A stretch of 64,000 nt of DNA, from the NCBI GenBank assembly GCA_907163375.1, contig CAJQUW010005574.1, positions 364,882-428,881 on the forward strand, written 5' to 3'. Position 1 is the first letter of the stretch. The number at the start of each line of letters is the position of its first letter. This document shows, piece after piece, positions 46,754-56,377 of the stretch. The notes under the pieces were generated by a model. The model saw only the letters and a list, made by a program, of their open reading frames with translations, was not told the DNA's origin and ran no database searches. Made by a program: the position numbers and the translations under genes. The DNA comes from Prostheceraeus crozeri (lineage: Eukaryota; Platyhelminthes; Polycladida; Euryleptidae).

Positions 46754-46939
46754 CGATGTACAAAACGAGAATAACAAAATGTACGAAAGCACTATTGTTC
46801 GTGCTCATGCACTACGAAAGCGATTGACTATCCTATTGGATGATACAGATAATGCAATAGGAAAGCCAATCACTTTCGTAGTGCATGAGCATGAACAATA
46901 GTGCTTTCGTACATTTTGTTATTCTCGTTTTGTACATCG
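46754..46939. repeat. 186-bp near-perfect hairpin
   Basis: The left arm starts CGATGTACAAAACGAGAATA and the right arm ends with its exact complement at 46939. The arms match over roughly 85 bp around a short loop (ATTGGATGATACAGAT near 46840). The very high identity of the arms argues for a young palindromic MITE. Confidence 0.85.
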
Positions 46940-47500
46940 CTTTCACAAGTAGCTTTGGCATCGTGCAGCTTACAGTGTATGAACATTGTATAAGTATCAA
47001 AGGTGTGGAATATAGTCAGTTCATGCTAAAAACGAGTTAACTCGGCATTCGTGAACAGTTGAAAGGAGGAATTCATCTGCCAGTGATAACTGCCTCTCCT
47101 AGTGATAACTCGGGCTCAGTTTCTGAACGACAACTGCTGAATGCGACGTCAGTGATATTTTCTGTCCTGCTGATACTTGCTAACTCGGACTCAGTTTCCC
47201 GCTGTAATCCATTGTCACTGTCACCAGCAAACTGTTGATGACACTCGATGCGAGTCAACGTATATTCTTTGCAGGTCGCCTTACACATGCATTCCATCTT
47301 CGCTGCTTGATAGACTTTGTTTGAGTTGATTATGCTTTAAACGTCTGGACGATCGGAAATGAAGCCTTGTGGGGTCCCCACCGTAATTAGAGGTTAAATA
47401 AAGTGAAAAGTCAATTTTCTGTGGCAGCAATAATCAAATTAAAGAGATTTCGTCACAATGATTGTCAATATCAGAATAGCCTACGTCTTTGCTCTCTGTA
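46940..47500. other. Upstream region of the second His-rich gene
   Basis: No confident exon. Short internal repeats (GTGATAACT, ACTCGG(A/G)CTCAGTTT) at 47080-47200. The first exon of the 47523 gene may lie here or further upstream. Confidence 0.35.
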
Positions 47501-47522
47501 CATTAACTTCTTTTTCTTACAG

Positions 47523-47691
47523 ATTGGTTTTTATCCTATTGCTCACTGTCTTCCTGATTATTGCAACAAGTGTGACTGCTAACCACATAACAAAACACAG
47601 CGCGGATCATTGCGACGACCCCACTCACAACCACAGAAAAAAGCGCAGCGCGGATCATTGCGATGACCCCACTCATCACCACAGAAAATAA
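47523..47691 (+). CDS. Secreted His-rich repeat peptide, last exon (paralog 2)
   Basis: A strong acceptor (ttctttttcttacag) ends at 47522. The first base completes a codon, so the incoming phase is 2. The exon encodes LVFILLLTVFLIIATSVTA, a signal-peptide core, then NHITKH and two copies of a 16-residue unit: SADHCDDPTHNHRK-KR-SADHCDDPTHHHRK, stop. The KKR between the copies is a classical prohormone-convertase site, so two near-identical peptides could be released. One Cys per unit would allow a disulfide dimer. The exon start and 3' UTR align with those of the gene at 32075, though the intron phase differs by one base. An unspliced start (ATG at 47458) is also open but gives an overlong signal. 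Role unknown: metal binding, antimicrobial or neuropeptide-like are inferences. Confidence 0.65.
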
Positions 47692-47694
47692 CGC
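47599..47694 (+). repeat. 48-bp tandem coding repeat
   Basis: Two units starting AGCGCGGATCATTGCGA, exactly 48 bp apart (47599 and 47647) and nearly identical. The codon AAG that joins unit 1 to unit 2 corresponds to the TAA stop at the end of unit 2, and the non-coding sequence after it (CGCAGAGCAAC) resembles a decayed third unit. Confidence 0.8.
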
Positions 47695-47873
47695 AGAGCA
47701 ACTGAGGACAAGCACGGGAGGATAAGCACCCAAAGAAAAAGCAATATCAGAGAACATGGACATTATGAACATCACTGACTACCACAAATCACAATACTAG
47801 CTTCAGATGGATTTGTCATGACCTCAGTGTACTTTTCCTTCTGAAGAAAAAAGTTGTTGAAGTCTGATGAAGA

Positions 47874-47879
47874 AATAAA
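47874..47879 (+). terminator. Polyadenylation signal AATAAA of paralog 2
   Basis: About 185 bp after the stop, just downstream of CTGAAGAAAAAAGTTGTTGA, the UTR block shared with the paralog at 32320-32345. Confidence 0.6.
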
Positions 47880-47934
47880 CATAATGCAAGATGTCTTCTG
47901 ATTTCAGCGTACTTACTGGAAACTAAAGATGAGC

Positions 47935-48045
47935 GTCGGGTCGGGTTTCATGAAGTCTTAAACTCGAGTCTGACTAAAAGTCAACCAAAACCCGACTCGA
48001 GGTCGAGATCGGGCTGGTTTCCGAAATTCTGACCGAACCCGATAA
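47935..48045. mobile_element. Possible hAT-type terminus (GGGTCGGGT repeats)
   Basis: The run GATGAGCGTCGGGTCGGGTT followed by more CGAGTC/CCCGA blocks resembles subterminal repeats of some hAT MITEs. No partner end found. Confidence 0.3.
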
Positions 48046-48049
48046 GATT

Positions 48050-48755
48050 AAATGCTAATACTCGCATGATCTGAAAGTTATCGCATTACAGGAATCCAGG
48101 AAATTTTAGAGCTGTACAAAAGCTCCATTCCAGGTTCAAATTGATCTATTTTAACACCGTGAGTAATCTTCAGGAAGGACCATCAGATAGATTTAGTTGC
48201 ATTCTCCTCTAGGAGTAAAAGCGCTGCACCGACGAATTCGATGGAAAAGAAATGATGACAAGACCGTAAAAATATGAGAAAATTTCAAGAAATATTGATG
48301 AAATTATCATAAATTTCTGTGAAACAATTAATACGCATACCATGTTTAGATTGTAGTTCTTAGATAATTTATCTATTTTCTGTTGCACATTCTAAGCACA
48401 TAGTTATACTGTACAGACATGTTCATAGCTTTATCATAAAACTGAAACATTACCTAAATTTCATTTTGATATTGAATCAAGTTGGCATGATCCATTTTTT
48501 GCGAGGTAAGAAATTCACAACAGGTGAAAGTAAACAAATGCAAGACCACATTGTCTACAACCGTGGTATTGATCAGCATATACACGGAGACGATAGACTG
48601 CGTTTCATGTTTGATACTTAACAGCAGCATTGAGAACATAAGATAGAATGCTTACTCTTTTTTAACACTGGTGTGTTTGAGTGTTTTATTCATTATTTGA
48701 AAATAAGATTTATACATCCAGAATAATGAAAATAAGGCCAAAATTTCTCGATATT
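48050..48755. other. No gene seen
   Basis: AT-rich. Open frames at 48454-48639 and 48652-48882 are short and featureless and partly lie in the Penelope-like element's end. Confidence 0.35.
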
Positions 48756-48761
48756 GTATGT

Positions 48762-48805
48762 ATTGCCGACGTTTCGGACGTTCGTCTTTTGTCAAGGCAC
48801 AAGAG
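48762..48805 (-). ncRNA. Candidate hammerhead ribozyme of a Penelope-like element
   Basis: The complement reads CTTGACAAAAGACGAACGTC, then CGAAACGTCGGCAATA. GACG/CGTC can form stem II, followed by CGAAAC and a GUC cleavage triplet as in the minimal type I hammerheads known in Penelope-like elements. The first core block (CUGANGA) is altered to CUUGACAAA, so activity is doubtful. It lies about 100 bp beyond the end of the Penelope coding sequence, where such motifs are expected. Confidence 0.45.
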
Positions 48806-48888
48806 CAATTCACAAAAGTATGGGCATGCGCACACGAACAAAATAGGCTTATATACAAATTTTTACAATGCATTACACACAAAAACGA

Positions 48889-49516
48889 TTAGAAGTCAGT
48901 CATTTCGATCTTTCTATTAAGCTTGGGTTCCAAAGATCTGATTTGACGAGATTCGGACAATGTAGTATCTACAGGATCTCTACATTTGTCAATAATTTGT
49001 ATATCAAAAATAATCGATAGAACCGGTGTTACCTCGATGTTTCTGCAACAAGTGGTCAGAAAGGGCACTGACTTTGTTGCCGGCGTTAATGCTGTTATGA
49101 TGCTCAGCATAACGCAAATAAAAAGGGCGGCTACTTTTGCCGATGTAAAATTCTGTATATAATTTGCAGGTAAATTTATAAACGATAAAACGGTCATTGC
49201 ACCTATAATTACTATTCAGCACGTTACAGAGATGACAGTTTTTATGCTTCTCATTTTTACTTTTATTATTTAGGGCACTGGAGAGAGACTTATTTGGTTT
49301 ACTGATTAGGTTAGCTTTTATATCATATTTGTCCATGAGCTTGTGGATTTGTTTGTTAGTCCTATCACTTACAAAATCTAATGTTAAATTAGCTTTGTAC
49401 TTAGTGTATTGCTTTTTCTTTTTCTTTTTGTTACTTTTGTCTACGATAAAATCCTTATCACTGAAGCCGTTATTGCGACAATTATTTTTGAAAGTCTCAA
49501 CACCGTAATCTGGCAC
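48889..49516 (-). pseudogene. Penelope-like element, GIY-YIG endonuclease part
   Basis: The complement encodes a Lys-rich linker, LTLDFVSDRTNKQIHKLMDK (end of the RT-endonuclease connector), KNCHLCNVLNSNYRC (Cys-rich finger), then FIVYKFTCKLYTEFYIGKSS with RPFYLRYAEHHNSINA and ALSDHLLQKHRG. A second frame adds FDIQIIDKCRDPVDTTLSES and RQIRSLEPKLNRKIEM. The VYK.TC...YIGK..R....R..EH pattern with the late E...I..L.P..N block is the GIY-YIG endonuclease of Penelope retroelements. The reverse transcriptase is missing, so the copy is 5' truncated. Confidence 0.88.
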
Positions 49517-49519
49517 CTC

Positions 49520-50557
49520 CTAAAGTGGAAGAAATCTGCATCCTAAAGCGCCACACACTAAAATATCAGAAGGCTAAGTTGAATTAGTAGGCTAGCATAC
49601 TGAAGAGAACAATAACCCTTAGACGTAAGCATCTGCATAGAGGAGAGCGTGAGTCGCTGCTTGCCAGACAGCAGGAACGCTGTCGCATAACAATGGATGC
49701 TATTGAGGACATCATAAGTTCACGTTGCTGTATGTATACGTGAATCATTCTCCGCTTCATCTCATCGAGGTTATGTAGCTGGCTTTGACTTCGAGTGGAA
49801 AGTTGACTTTCCGTAAGTGATATTGCAATTAAATTGTTCATTGAAATTATCTGTTGAAGTTGTGCAGTAGTAAATTGCAAATATATGGGTATCATGATGT
49901 CATACCAGGAGACTACATCTTTCCCATCAACGTCGATTGAAATGCTGGATAAATGGAAAAGAAATATAATGACTTGAAACCAAATGGCCAAAAATCTGCA
50001 TTCTACATTTTCTCGTGATAGTCAATCGTGACAGATATACTGATCAATCTGGTTCATCAACTAACGCAGCTCTGAAAAATGAGGTGAGTTTCCTGTTGCT
50101 CTGATAGCCTATTCGAAAGAGTTGTAATACATGCATGCTGTATAAACACTAATGTAGATCGAGTCTCCGACTTCTGTAGTTAAAAATGCCACTTTTCATT
50201 ACGGGACTAAATTAATTTTTTGCGGATAATGCAAATAATAACTTGGAAAAGCTGAAAATTTTCGAGGTAGGCATACATTGTTTTTGTCAATTTCATGCAT
50301 TCATTCGCGTTATCTGTGCTCGGTGAAGCCTCTGAGAAGCAAATGCGCATTCATAGAAACTGCGCAAAGTACTCATCTGTTATAAGTGTACAATAAGGTT
50401 TCCGAACGAAGGTAGAAAAATAGTAGATGCACGCATGTGAAGGGTTATTGAAGTAGCATATCAAGTTTAGGATTCAATGCAAAGTTCTAAATGCTTTGAT
50501 GTAAGCATGTATCACTTATGTGTGGAATATTCGTGTATCAATATATGTGTTCAGAAT
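49520..50557. other. No gene recognised; one 135-codon minus-strand frame
   Basis: The frame at 49991-49584 begins with MAIWFQVIIFLFHLSSISID, which looks like a signal peptide, but the rest (Leu/Ser/Arg-rich) has no domain and no splice sites. This interval ends at the left edge of the second LTR element; its last bases (TTCAGAAT) do not match the AACTA duplication of copy 1. Confidence 0.4.
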
Positions 50558-50733
50558 TGTCGTGCATTGTGATTGTTTAGCAATACTATTAGTATGAACT
50601 CTCTATGTTGTTTTATGTAGTCACTTTTCAAATTGTCGCAACAGTCGTAGTTCTGTTTTCAGCCAATAAAAGCCTATGCTTATCAACCGAATGTTTTCTG
50701 ATCTCTACTCGACTCCATAGCTTAGGCACGACA
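50558..50733 (+). repeat. 5' LTR, copy 2
   Basis: TGTCGTGCATTG ... AGGCACGACA, 176 bp. Internal stretch 50656-50671 is the exact complement of 50735-50750, just inside the element. Confidence 0.95.
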
Positions 50734-50751
50734 ATTTTATTGGCTGAAAAT
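50734..50751 (+). promoter_or_regulatory. Putative primer-binding region, complementary to the LTR
   Basis: Starting one base after the LTR, TTTTATTGGCTGAAAA is the perfect reverse complement of TTTTCAGCCAATAAAA inside the LTR. Copy 1 has the same arrangement. Self-priming by fold-back of the transcript is known for Tf1 and related Ty3/gypsy lineages. A tRNA primer starting at the inner TGG is the alternative. Confidence 0.55.
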
Positions 50752-53700
50752 CTACAGAAGAACATAGAGGAGACAATCCGTGTTGATCGCTTCAACACTT
50801 CGCCAAACGATCCGCAAAGTTCCAAGGCGTGGAAGCTGTGGTAACGTGGCTTCAAATATTTCCTATCAACAGTCGAGGACAAAAACCCCGACAAGTTGGA
50901 GCTGCTTTTCCTCCATGTTGGTGTCAATGTCTCCGAAATCATCGAGCAGTGCGATGACTACGATTCTGCGATCGATTTGCCTGCAGCCACCCACGTGAAA
51001 ATCCCCAGCGAAATACATGCTCGTCACGTGTTGTCTACAAGGTCTCAGAAGCCGGAAGAAGATCTGGACACTTTTCGACGCGCACTTGTTCGGTTGGCAA
51101 TGGATTGCAATTTTCAAGACGTCTCCGCAGAGAGAAACAGAGATGATTTCGTTCGCGATGCATTCATTCGAGGAGTTTCGAGTCCTCTTATACGAACCCG
51201 GCTACTTGAAAACTACAGATTGGACCTCGAAACTGCCTTTTTGCAGGCTAGGGCTCTGGAACAGGCCCAGAAACATTCTGAATCGTATGCTGCATCATCT
51301 GATGTTACCTTGTCCACTGGTGCTGCTACTGACATTATTGAGGACGATGTGCCTACTGTTGCTGCAATACCCCGCGGAAAGTGAAAGTGCTACAACTGTT
51401 GAAACTACCGTCATGAGAAGGACAATCGAGCTCTTTGTCCAGCCCGCGAAGCTACCTGCCTAAAGTGCTTTAAAACGGGCCATTACGCAAAGGTGTGTCG
51501 TTCATCAAACGCCAGACCCAACACTTCTGCTGTTTCGCTCGCCTCAGTGCCTTCATCGAATCTGTCCAAGTCTGTTGTGCCGGTGCAAGTGAATAATGTG
51601 TCTTTCCGCGCTCCCATCGATACTGGGAGTGCGGAAAATTTCATTTCTTCCACTGTTGTTTTGAAGTTAGGGATGAATGTTTCTTCTTCCAATTCGCAAG
51701 TGTCTATGGCTTCCACTCGTTATGTAACTACTGTGTGTGGATTTTGCAAGTGTTCATTGTCTTTCGAGGGAGCCAATTATAAAGATGTCTCATTTATGGT
51801 GATGAATGATTTATGTTGTGACGTGATTCTTGGAGACCCGTTTCTGAAACAACATCAAGGTATTTATGTCGAGTATGGTGGCTGCAGGCCTACACTGAAA
51901 ATTTGTGCATCGATGATGAATGTCAATTGTGTGAAAATATTTTCCAATCTTACACAGGACTGTCATCCCATTGCTACAAAGTCTCGCCGCTTCAATTCTC
52001 TTGATGAAAAGTTTATCAAGTCCCAAGTAAGCGCTCTTCTAAGGGAGGGGTGATAGAACCCAGCAGCTCCCCATGGCGAGCTCAAGTTCTTCTGACATCG
52101 AATTCGCACAAGTGTCGCATGGTTGTCGACTTTTCGAGAACCATCAATCGCTTCACCATGCTCGATGCCTTCCCACTTCCGAAGATAGAGGAAATTGTTA
52201 ATGAAGTGGCAAAGTACAAAGTTTTTAGCATCATTGACCTTTCGCAGGCTTACTATCAGATTCCAATATGTGAGACAGAGCGACCCTACACTGGGTTTGA
52301 AGCTTCAGGCTGTCTTTACCAGTTCACGCGCATCCCAATGGGAGTTACCAATGGCGTTGCTGCTTTCCAGCGTGTCATGAGCCAGTTCATTAAGGACAAT
52401 GAATCAGTGCCACTTTTTCCTATCTCGATGACTTGACCATATGCGGGTATACTGTCGAGGAGCATGATCGCAATCTCCAGCGATTTCGCGATGCTGCAAA
52501 GAAGTTGAATTTGAATCTTAATGAAGAGAAATCAAAATACCGCCTTTCTGAGATTTCTCTCCTGGGCTACAAAATTTCTGGCGGTGAAATCAGCCCTGAT
52601 CCTGACCGTCTGCGTCCTTTACTTGACATGGCTGCTCCCACCGATGCCAAGTCTCTCCAGAGAATGGTTGGCTTTTTTGCATACTACTCACGGTGGATAC
52701 CGATTTATTCCGAAAAAATCCCCCCTCTGATCGGGGTTCTCCGATTCCCCCTTTCGGAAAGCGCTCAGTCCGCGATTGAATCTCTAAAAAAGGAGCTGGG
52801 TCAGGCCGTTTTGCAGGCGATCGATGACAAACTTGTGTTTACTGTCGAGACAGACGCTTCTGACTCTGCACTGGGAGGGACCCTTCTTCAGGAAGGACGC
52901 CCTGTCGCCTTTTTCTCTCGAGTGCTAAACAGTGCCGAAAAGGGTCAGCACATTGTTGAGAAAGAGGCATGCGCAATCATTGAGTGTGTTAGAAAGTGGC
53001 GTCACTTTCTCACCGGACGCTCATTTACACTGATTACGGATCAGCGTTCCCTGTCTTTTGTATTTAACTCAAATACAAGAGGCAAGATCAAAAATGCTAA
53101 GATTCAACGTTGGCGTTTTGAGTTGTCGTCCTATTCTTACGACATCATTTATCGACCCGGCAGCCAAAAACATTGCGGCTGATGCTTTGTCCAGGGTTCA
53201 GATTGCTTCTGTAACCACGAAATCCAACGATCTTCAGGCACTGAAAACTCTTCATGGCAATTTGATACACCCGGCATTCAAGCGCCTGTTTCATTTTGTT
53301 TAGAGCCCGAAATTTGCCATATACAGCTGATGATGTCCGCCGAATTACACAATCTTGCCAAGTTTGCGCAAAAATAAAGCCACCTGAAAGCCAGCTCATC
53401 AAAGCGACCTCCCCATTCGAAAGAATAAGCATAGATTTCAAAGGTCCTCTGCCAAGATCTGAGTTTTCCAGTACATATATACTCACTATCATCGATGAAT
53501 ACTTCCGTTTTCCGTTTGCCTTTCCAACTCGCGATATGAATAGCTCCACTGTTATCCGATGTTTGACACAACTATTTTCAATCTTTGGCCTGCCAACGTA
53601 TGTGCACTCCGATAGAGGCTCTTACTTTATGTCTAGTGAAGTAAGGTCTTTTCTTAATAGTCGAGGCATTAACACCAGTAGAACCACTCCATACAATCCA

Positions 53701-54472
53701 CGAGGCAAGTCACAATGTGAGAGATTCAATGGAATTATATAGAACACGATTCTCCTAGCTTTAGAGAGCCGTCATCTTTCTCTCTCATCTTGGGAATCAG
53801 TTCTCCCATGCCCTTCATTTGATTCGATCATTGCTATGTACCTCAACAAATGAAACTCCACACGAGCGTCTTTTTATTTATCGTCGTCGCTCATGCTCCG
53901 GTTGTGCCTTGCCAACATGGTTGAGTAACAGTGGACCCGTGCTTCTAAGACGTCATGTTCGTGCTTCCAAGTACGACCCAATAGTGGAAACTGTTGATTT
54001 AATCGAAGCCAACAACAGTTACGCCCACATCCGATTCCCTGACGGAAGGGAAGATACTGTATCCCTTCGAGATCTTGCTCCACCCGGGGATTCTCCTAAT
54101 GCTGCTGCTCCGACTGACGATCCTCAATCTCCGAATTCGTTTAGCTCTCATTTCAATGTCCCTACTGAAGTTGACCGAGTCACGAGTGCAGGTGGACCTC
54201 ATGCAATAGACCACATTGCTGACAATGAATCAACTTCTCTTTCTAATTCCGATCTTCCTTCCCCTAGCTCTCCTGATAACGATCACTCGAACGAAATTCC
54301 TCTACGCCGATCTCAAAGAACAATAAAGACTGTTGAACGACTGCTGCTGTGATTGCTGAAACCTTGTTTGTAAATAAATGTCTTCCATACCATACAAGTG
54401 TTGAGACTGTTTTTCAATCCTAAATTCATGTGACTGTTTTTGCATACTATGCAACTTTAGACTGGGGGCGAG

Positions 54473-54646
54473 TGTCGTTCATTGTGATTGTTTAGCAGTA
54501 CTATTAATATGAACTCTCTGTTGCTTTATGTAGTCACTTTTCAAATTGTCGCAACAGTCGTAGTTCTGTTTTCAGCCAATAAAAGCCTATGCTTATCAAC
54601 CGAATGTTTTCCGATCTCTACTCAACTCCATAGCTTAGGCACGACA
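54473..54646 (+). repeat. 3' LTR, copy 2
   Basis: 174 bp, preceded by the same purine tract (CTGGGGGCGAG) as in copy 1. Confidence 0.95.
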
Positions 54647-54759
54647 AACTATTCGCATGTTTTGCTTCATAGTGTCTTTTCAAATTGTATTCTTTTACCA
54701 CTGCCACAGACTGATTGCATATAAGACAAACACATTTATCATTCATCTCAACGAAGAAA
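54647..54759 (-). pseudogene. hAT BED-finger fragment, unit 2
   Basis: Same sequence as 22182-22294, encoding FVEMNDKCVCLICNQSVAVV and KEYNLKRHYEAKH on the complement. Cut on the left by the LTR and on the right by the foldback composite at 54760. Confidence 0.85.
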
Positions 54760-54760
54760 A

Positions 54761-56377
54761 TACCGGTTATTGTACAGTAACTACAAGAATACTGCCCATT
54801 TATGAACAAATCAATTGGTGCTACATGGAAAATGAGTTTGTACAGTGCTCTAACCGGTGGAAGAGTGTTCTACTAATCCAGTCTGAGTTTGAACACACAC
54901 TTCTCCGACACTCCAGCACTCCTACGTCCGGTAAATACCGGTTATTGTACAGTAACTACAAGAATACTGCCCATTTATGAACAAATCAATTGGTGCTACA
55001 TGGAAAATGAGTTTGTACAGTGCTCTAACCGGTGGAAGAGTGTTCTACTAATCCAGTCTGAGTTTGAACACACACTTCTCCGACACTCCAGCACTCCTAC
55101 GACCGGTAAATACCGGTTATTGTACAGTAACTACAAGAATACTGCCCATTTATGAACAAATCAATTGGTGCTACATGGAAATGAGTTTGTACAGTGCTCT
55201 AACCGGTGGAAGTGTGTTCTACTAATCCAGTCTGAGTTTGAACACACACTTCTCCGACACTCCAGCACTCCTACGACCGGTAAATACCGGTTATTGTACA
55301 GTAACTACAAGAATACTGCCCATTTATGAACAAATCAATTGGTGTGCTGCATACATGGAAAATGAGTTTTTGTACAGTGCTCTAACCGGTGGAAGAGTGT
55401 TCTACTAATCCAGTCTGAGTTTGAACACACACTTCTCCGACACTCCAGCACTCCTACGACCGGTAAATACCGGTTATTGTACAGTAACTACAAGAATACT
55501 GCCCATTTATGAACAAATCAATTGTTGCTACATGGAAAATGAGTTTGTACAGTGCTCTACCGGTGGAAGAGTGTTCTACTAATCCAGTCTTTTCGGTTAA
55601 TTGGTTTTTTTTTTTTTTTTTGTGGTCTTTTTTATTTCTCTTTTTTCTGTTTTTTTTTTTTTTAGGTTTCTCCTCTTTTGTTGCCTTTTATTTTTGTGCT
55701 TCGTATATTTGGCGCGTGGGAGTTTGAACACACACTCTTCTCCGACCCCCCCCCCCCCCCCCACTCCAGCACTCCTACGACCGGTAAATACAGGTTATTG
55801 TACAGTAACTACAAGAATACTGCCCATTTATGAACAAATCAATTGGTGCTACATGGAAAATGAGTTTGTACAGTGCTCTAACCGGTGGAAGAGTGTTCTA
55901 CTAATCCAGTCTGAGTTTGAACACAAACTTCTCCGACACTCCAGCACTCCTACGACCGGTAAATACCGGTTATTGTACAGTAACTACAAGAATACTGCCC
56001 ATTTATGAACAAATCAATTGGTGCTACATGGAAAATGAGTTTGTACAGTGCTCTAACCGGTGGAAGAGTGTTCTACTAATCCAGTCTATGAGTTTGAACA
56101 CTCCACTTCTCCAGAGAGACACTCCAGCACTCCTACCCCCGACCGGTAAATCCTGGTTATTGTACAGTAACTACAAGAATAACTGCCCATTTATGAACAA
56201 AATCAATTGGTGCTACATGGAAAATGAGTTTGATTCAGTGCTCTCAAACGGTGGAAGAGGTGTGTTCTACTAATCCAGTCTGAGTTTGAACACACACTTC
56301 TCCGACACTCCAGCACTCCTACGACCGGTAAATACCGGTTATTGTACAGTAACTACAAGAATACTGCCCATTTATGA
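54761..56377 (+). repeat. Tandem array, about nine 175-bp units
   Basis: Unit starts (TACCGGTTATTGTACAGTAA) at 54761, 54936, 55111, 55285, 55468, 55789, 55964, 56151 and 56333 (partial). Spacing is 174-175 bp except where small inserts occur. Units share GGTGCTACATGGAAAATGAG, CTCTAACCGGTGGAAGAGTG and CTACGACCGGTAAATACCGG. 175 is not a multiple of three, so repeated open frames across it are not evidence of a protein. Confidence 0.92.
55585..55755. other. Homopolymer-rich intrusion, likely sequence artefact
   Basis: Inside one tandem unit, long T runs, then T/G/C low-complexity text and a run of about 18 C, after which the unit resumes (ACTCCAGCACTCC). It has no element ends and duplicates a few flanking bases (GAGTTTGAACACACACT). 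Looks like a poor read joined into the assembly. Confidence 0.6.

Larger units (their letters stand above)
50558..54646 (+). mobile_element. Ty3/gypsy LTR retrotransposon fossil, copy 2
   Basis: About 4.1 kb, the same family as 18144-22181 and nearly identical to it along the whole length. It has the same parts (gag, zinc knuckle, protease, reverse transcriptase, RNase H, integrase, C-terminal tail) and LTRs of 176 and 174 bp. It is broken, with roughly half a dozen breaks. Its right flank is the same interrupted hAT finger as copy 1, but its left flank is unrelated and no matching target duplication exists. So it came by duplication or recombination and not by a simple insertion here. The two LTRs differ by about 3 to 4 percent. 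Confidence 0.93.

Noticed and set aside
49584-49991. 135-codon minus-strand frame with signal-like start
   Set aside because: No domain, no splice sites and no polyadenylation context. The downstream part is Arg/Ser/Leu-rich as in random frames.
54657-56273. Repeated open frames reading MENEFVQCSNRWKS and TTGKYRLLYSNYKN across the array
   Set aside because: They arise because the 175-bp unit is open in one frame. The period is not a multiple of three, both orientations occur at other sites, and the units are foldback-element DNA.
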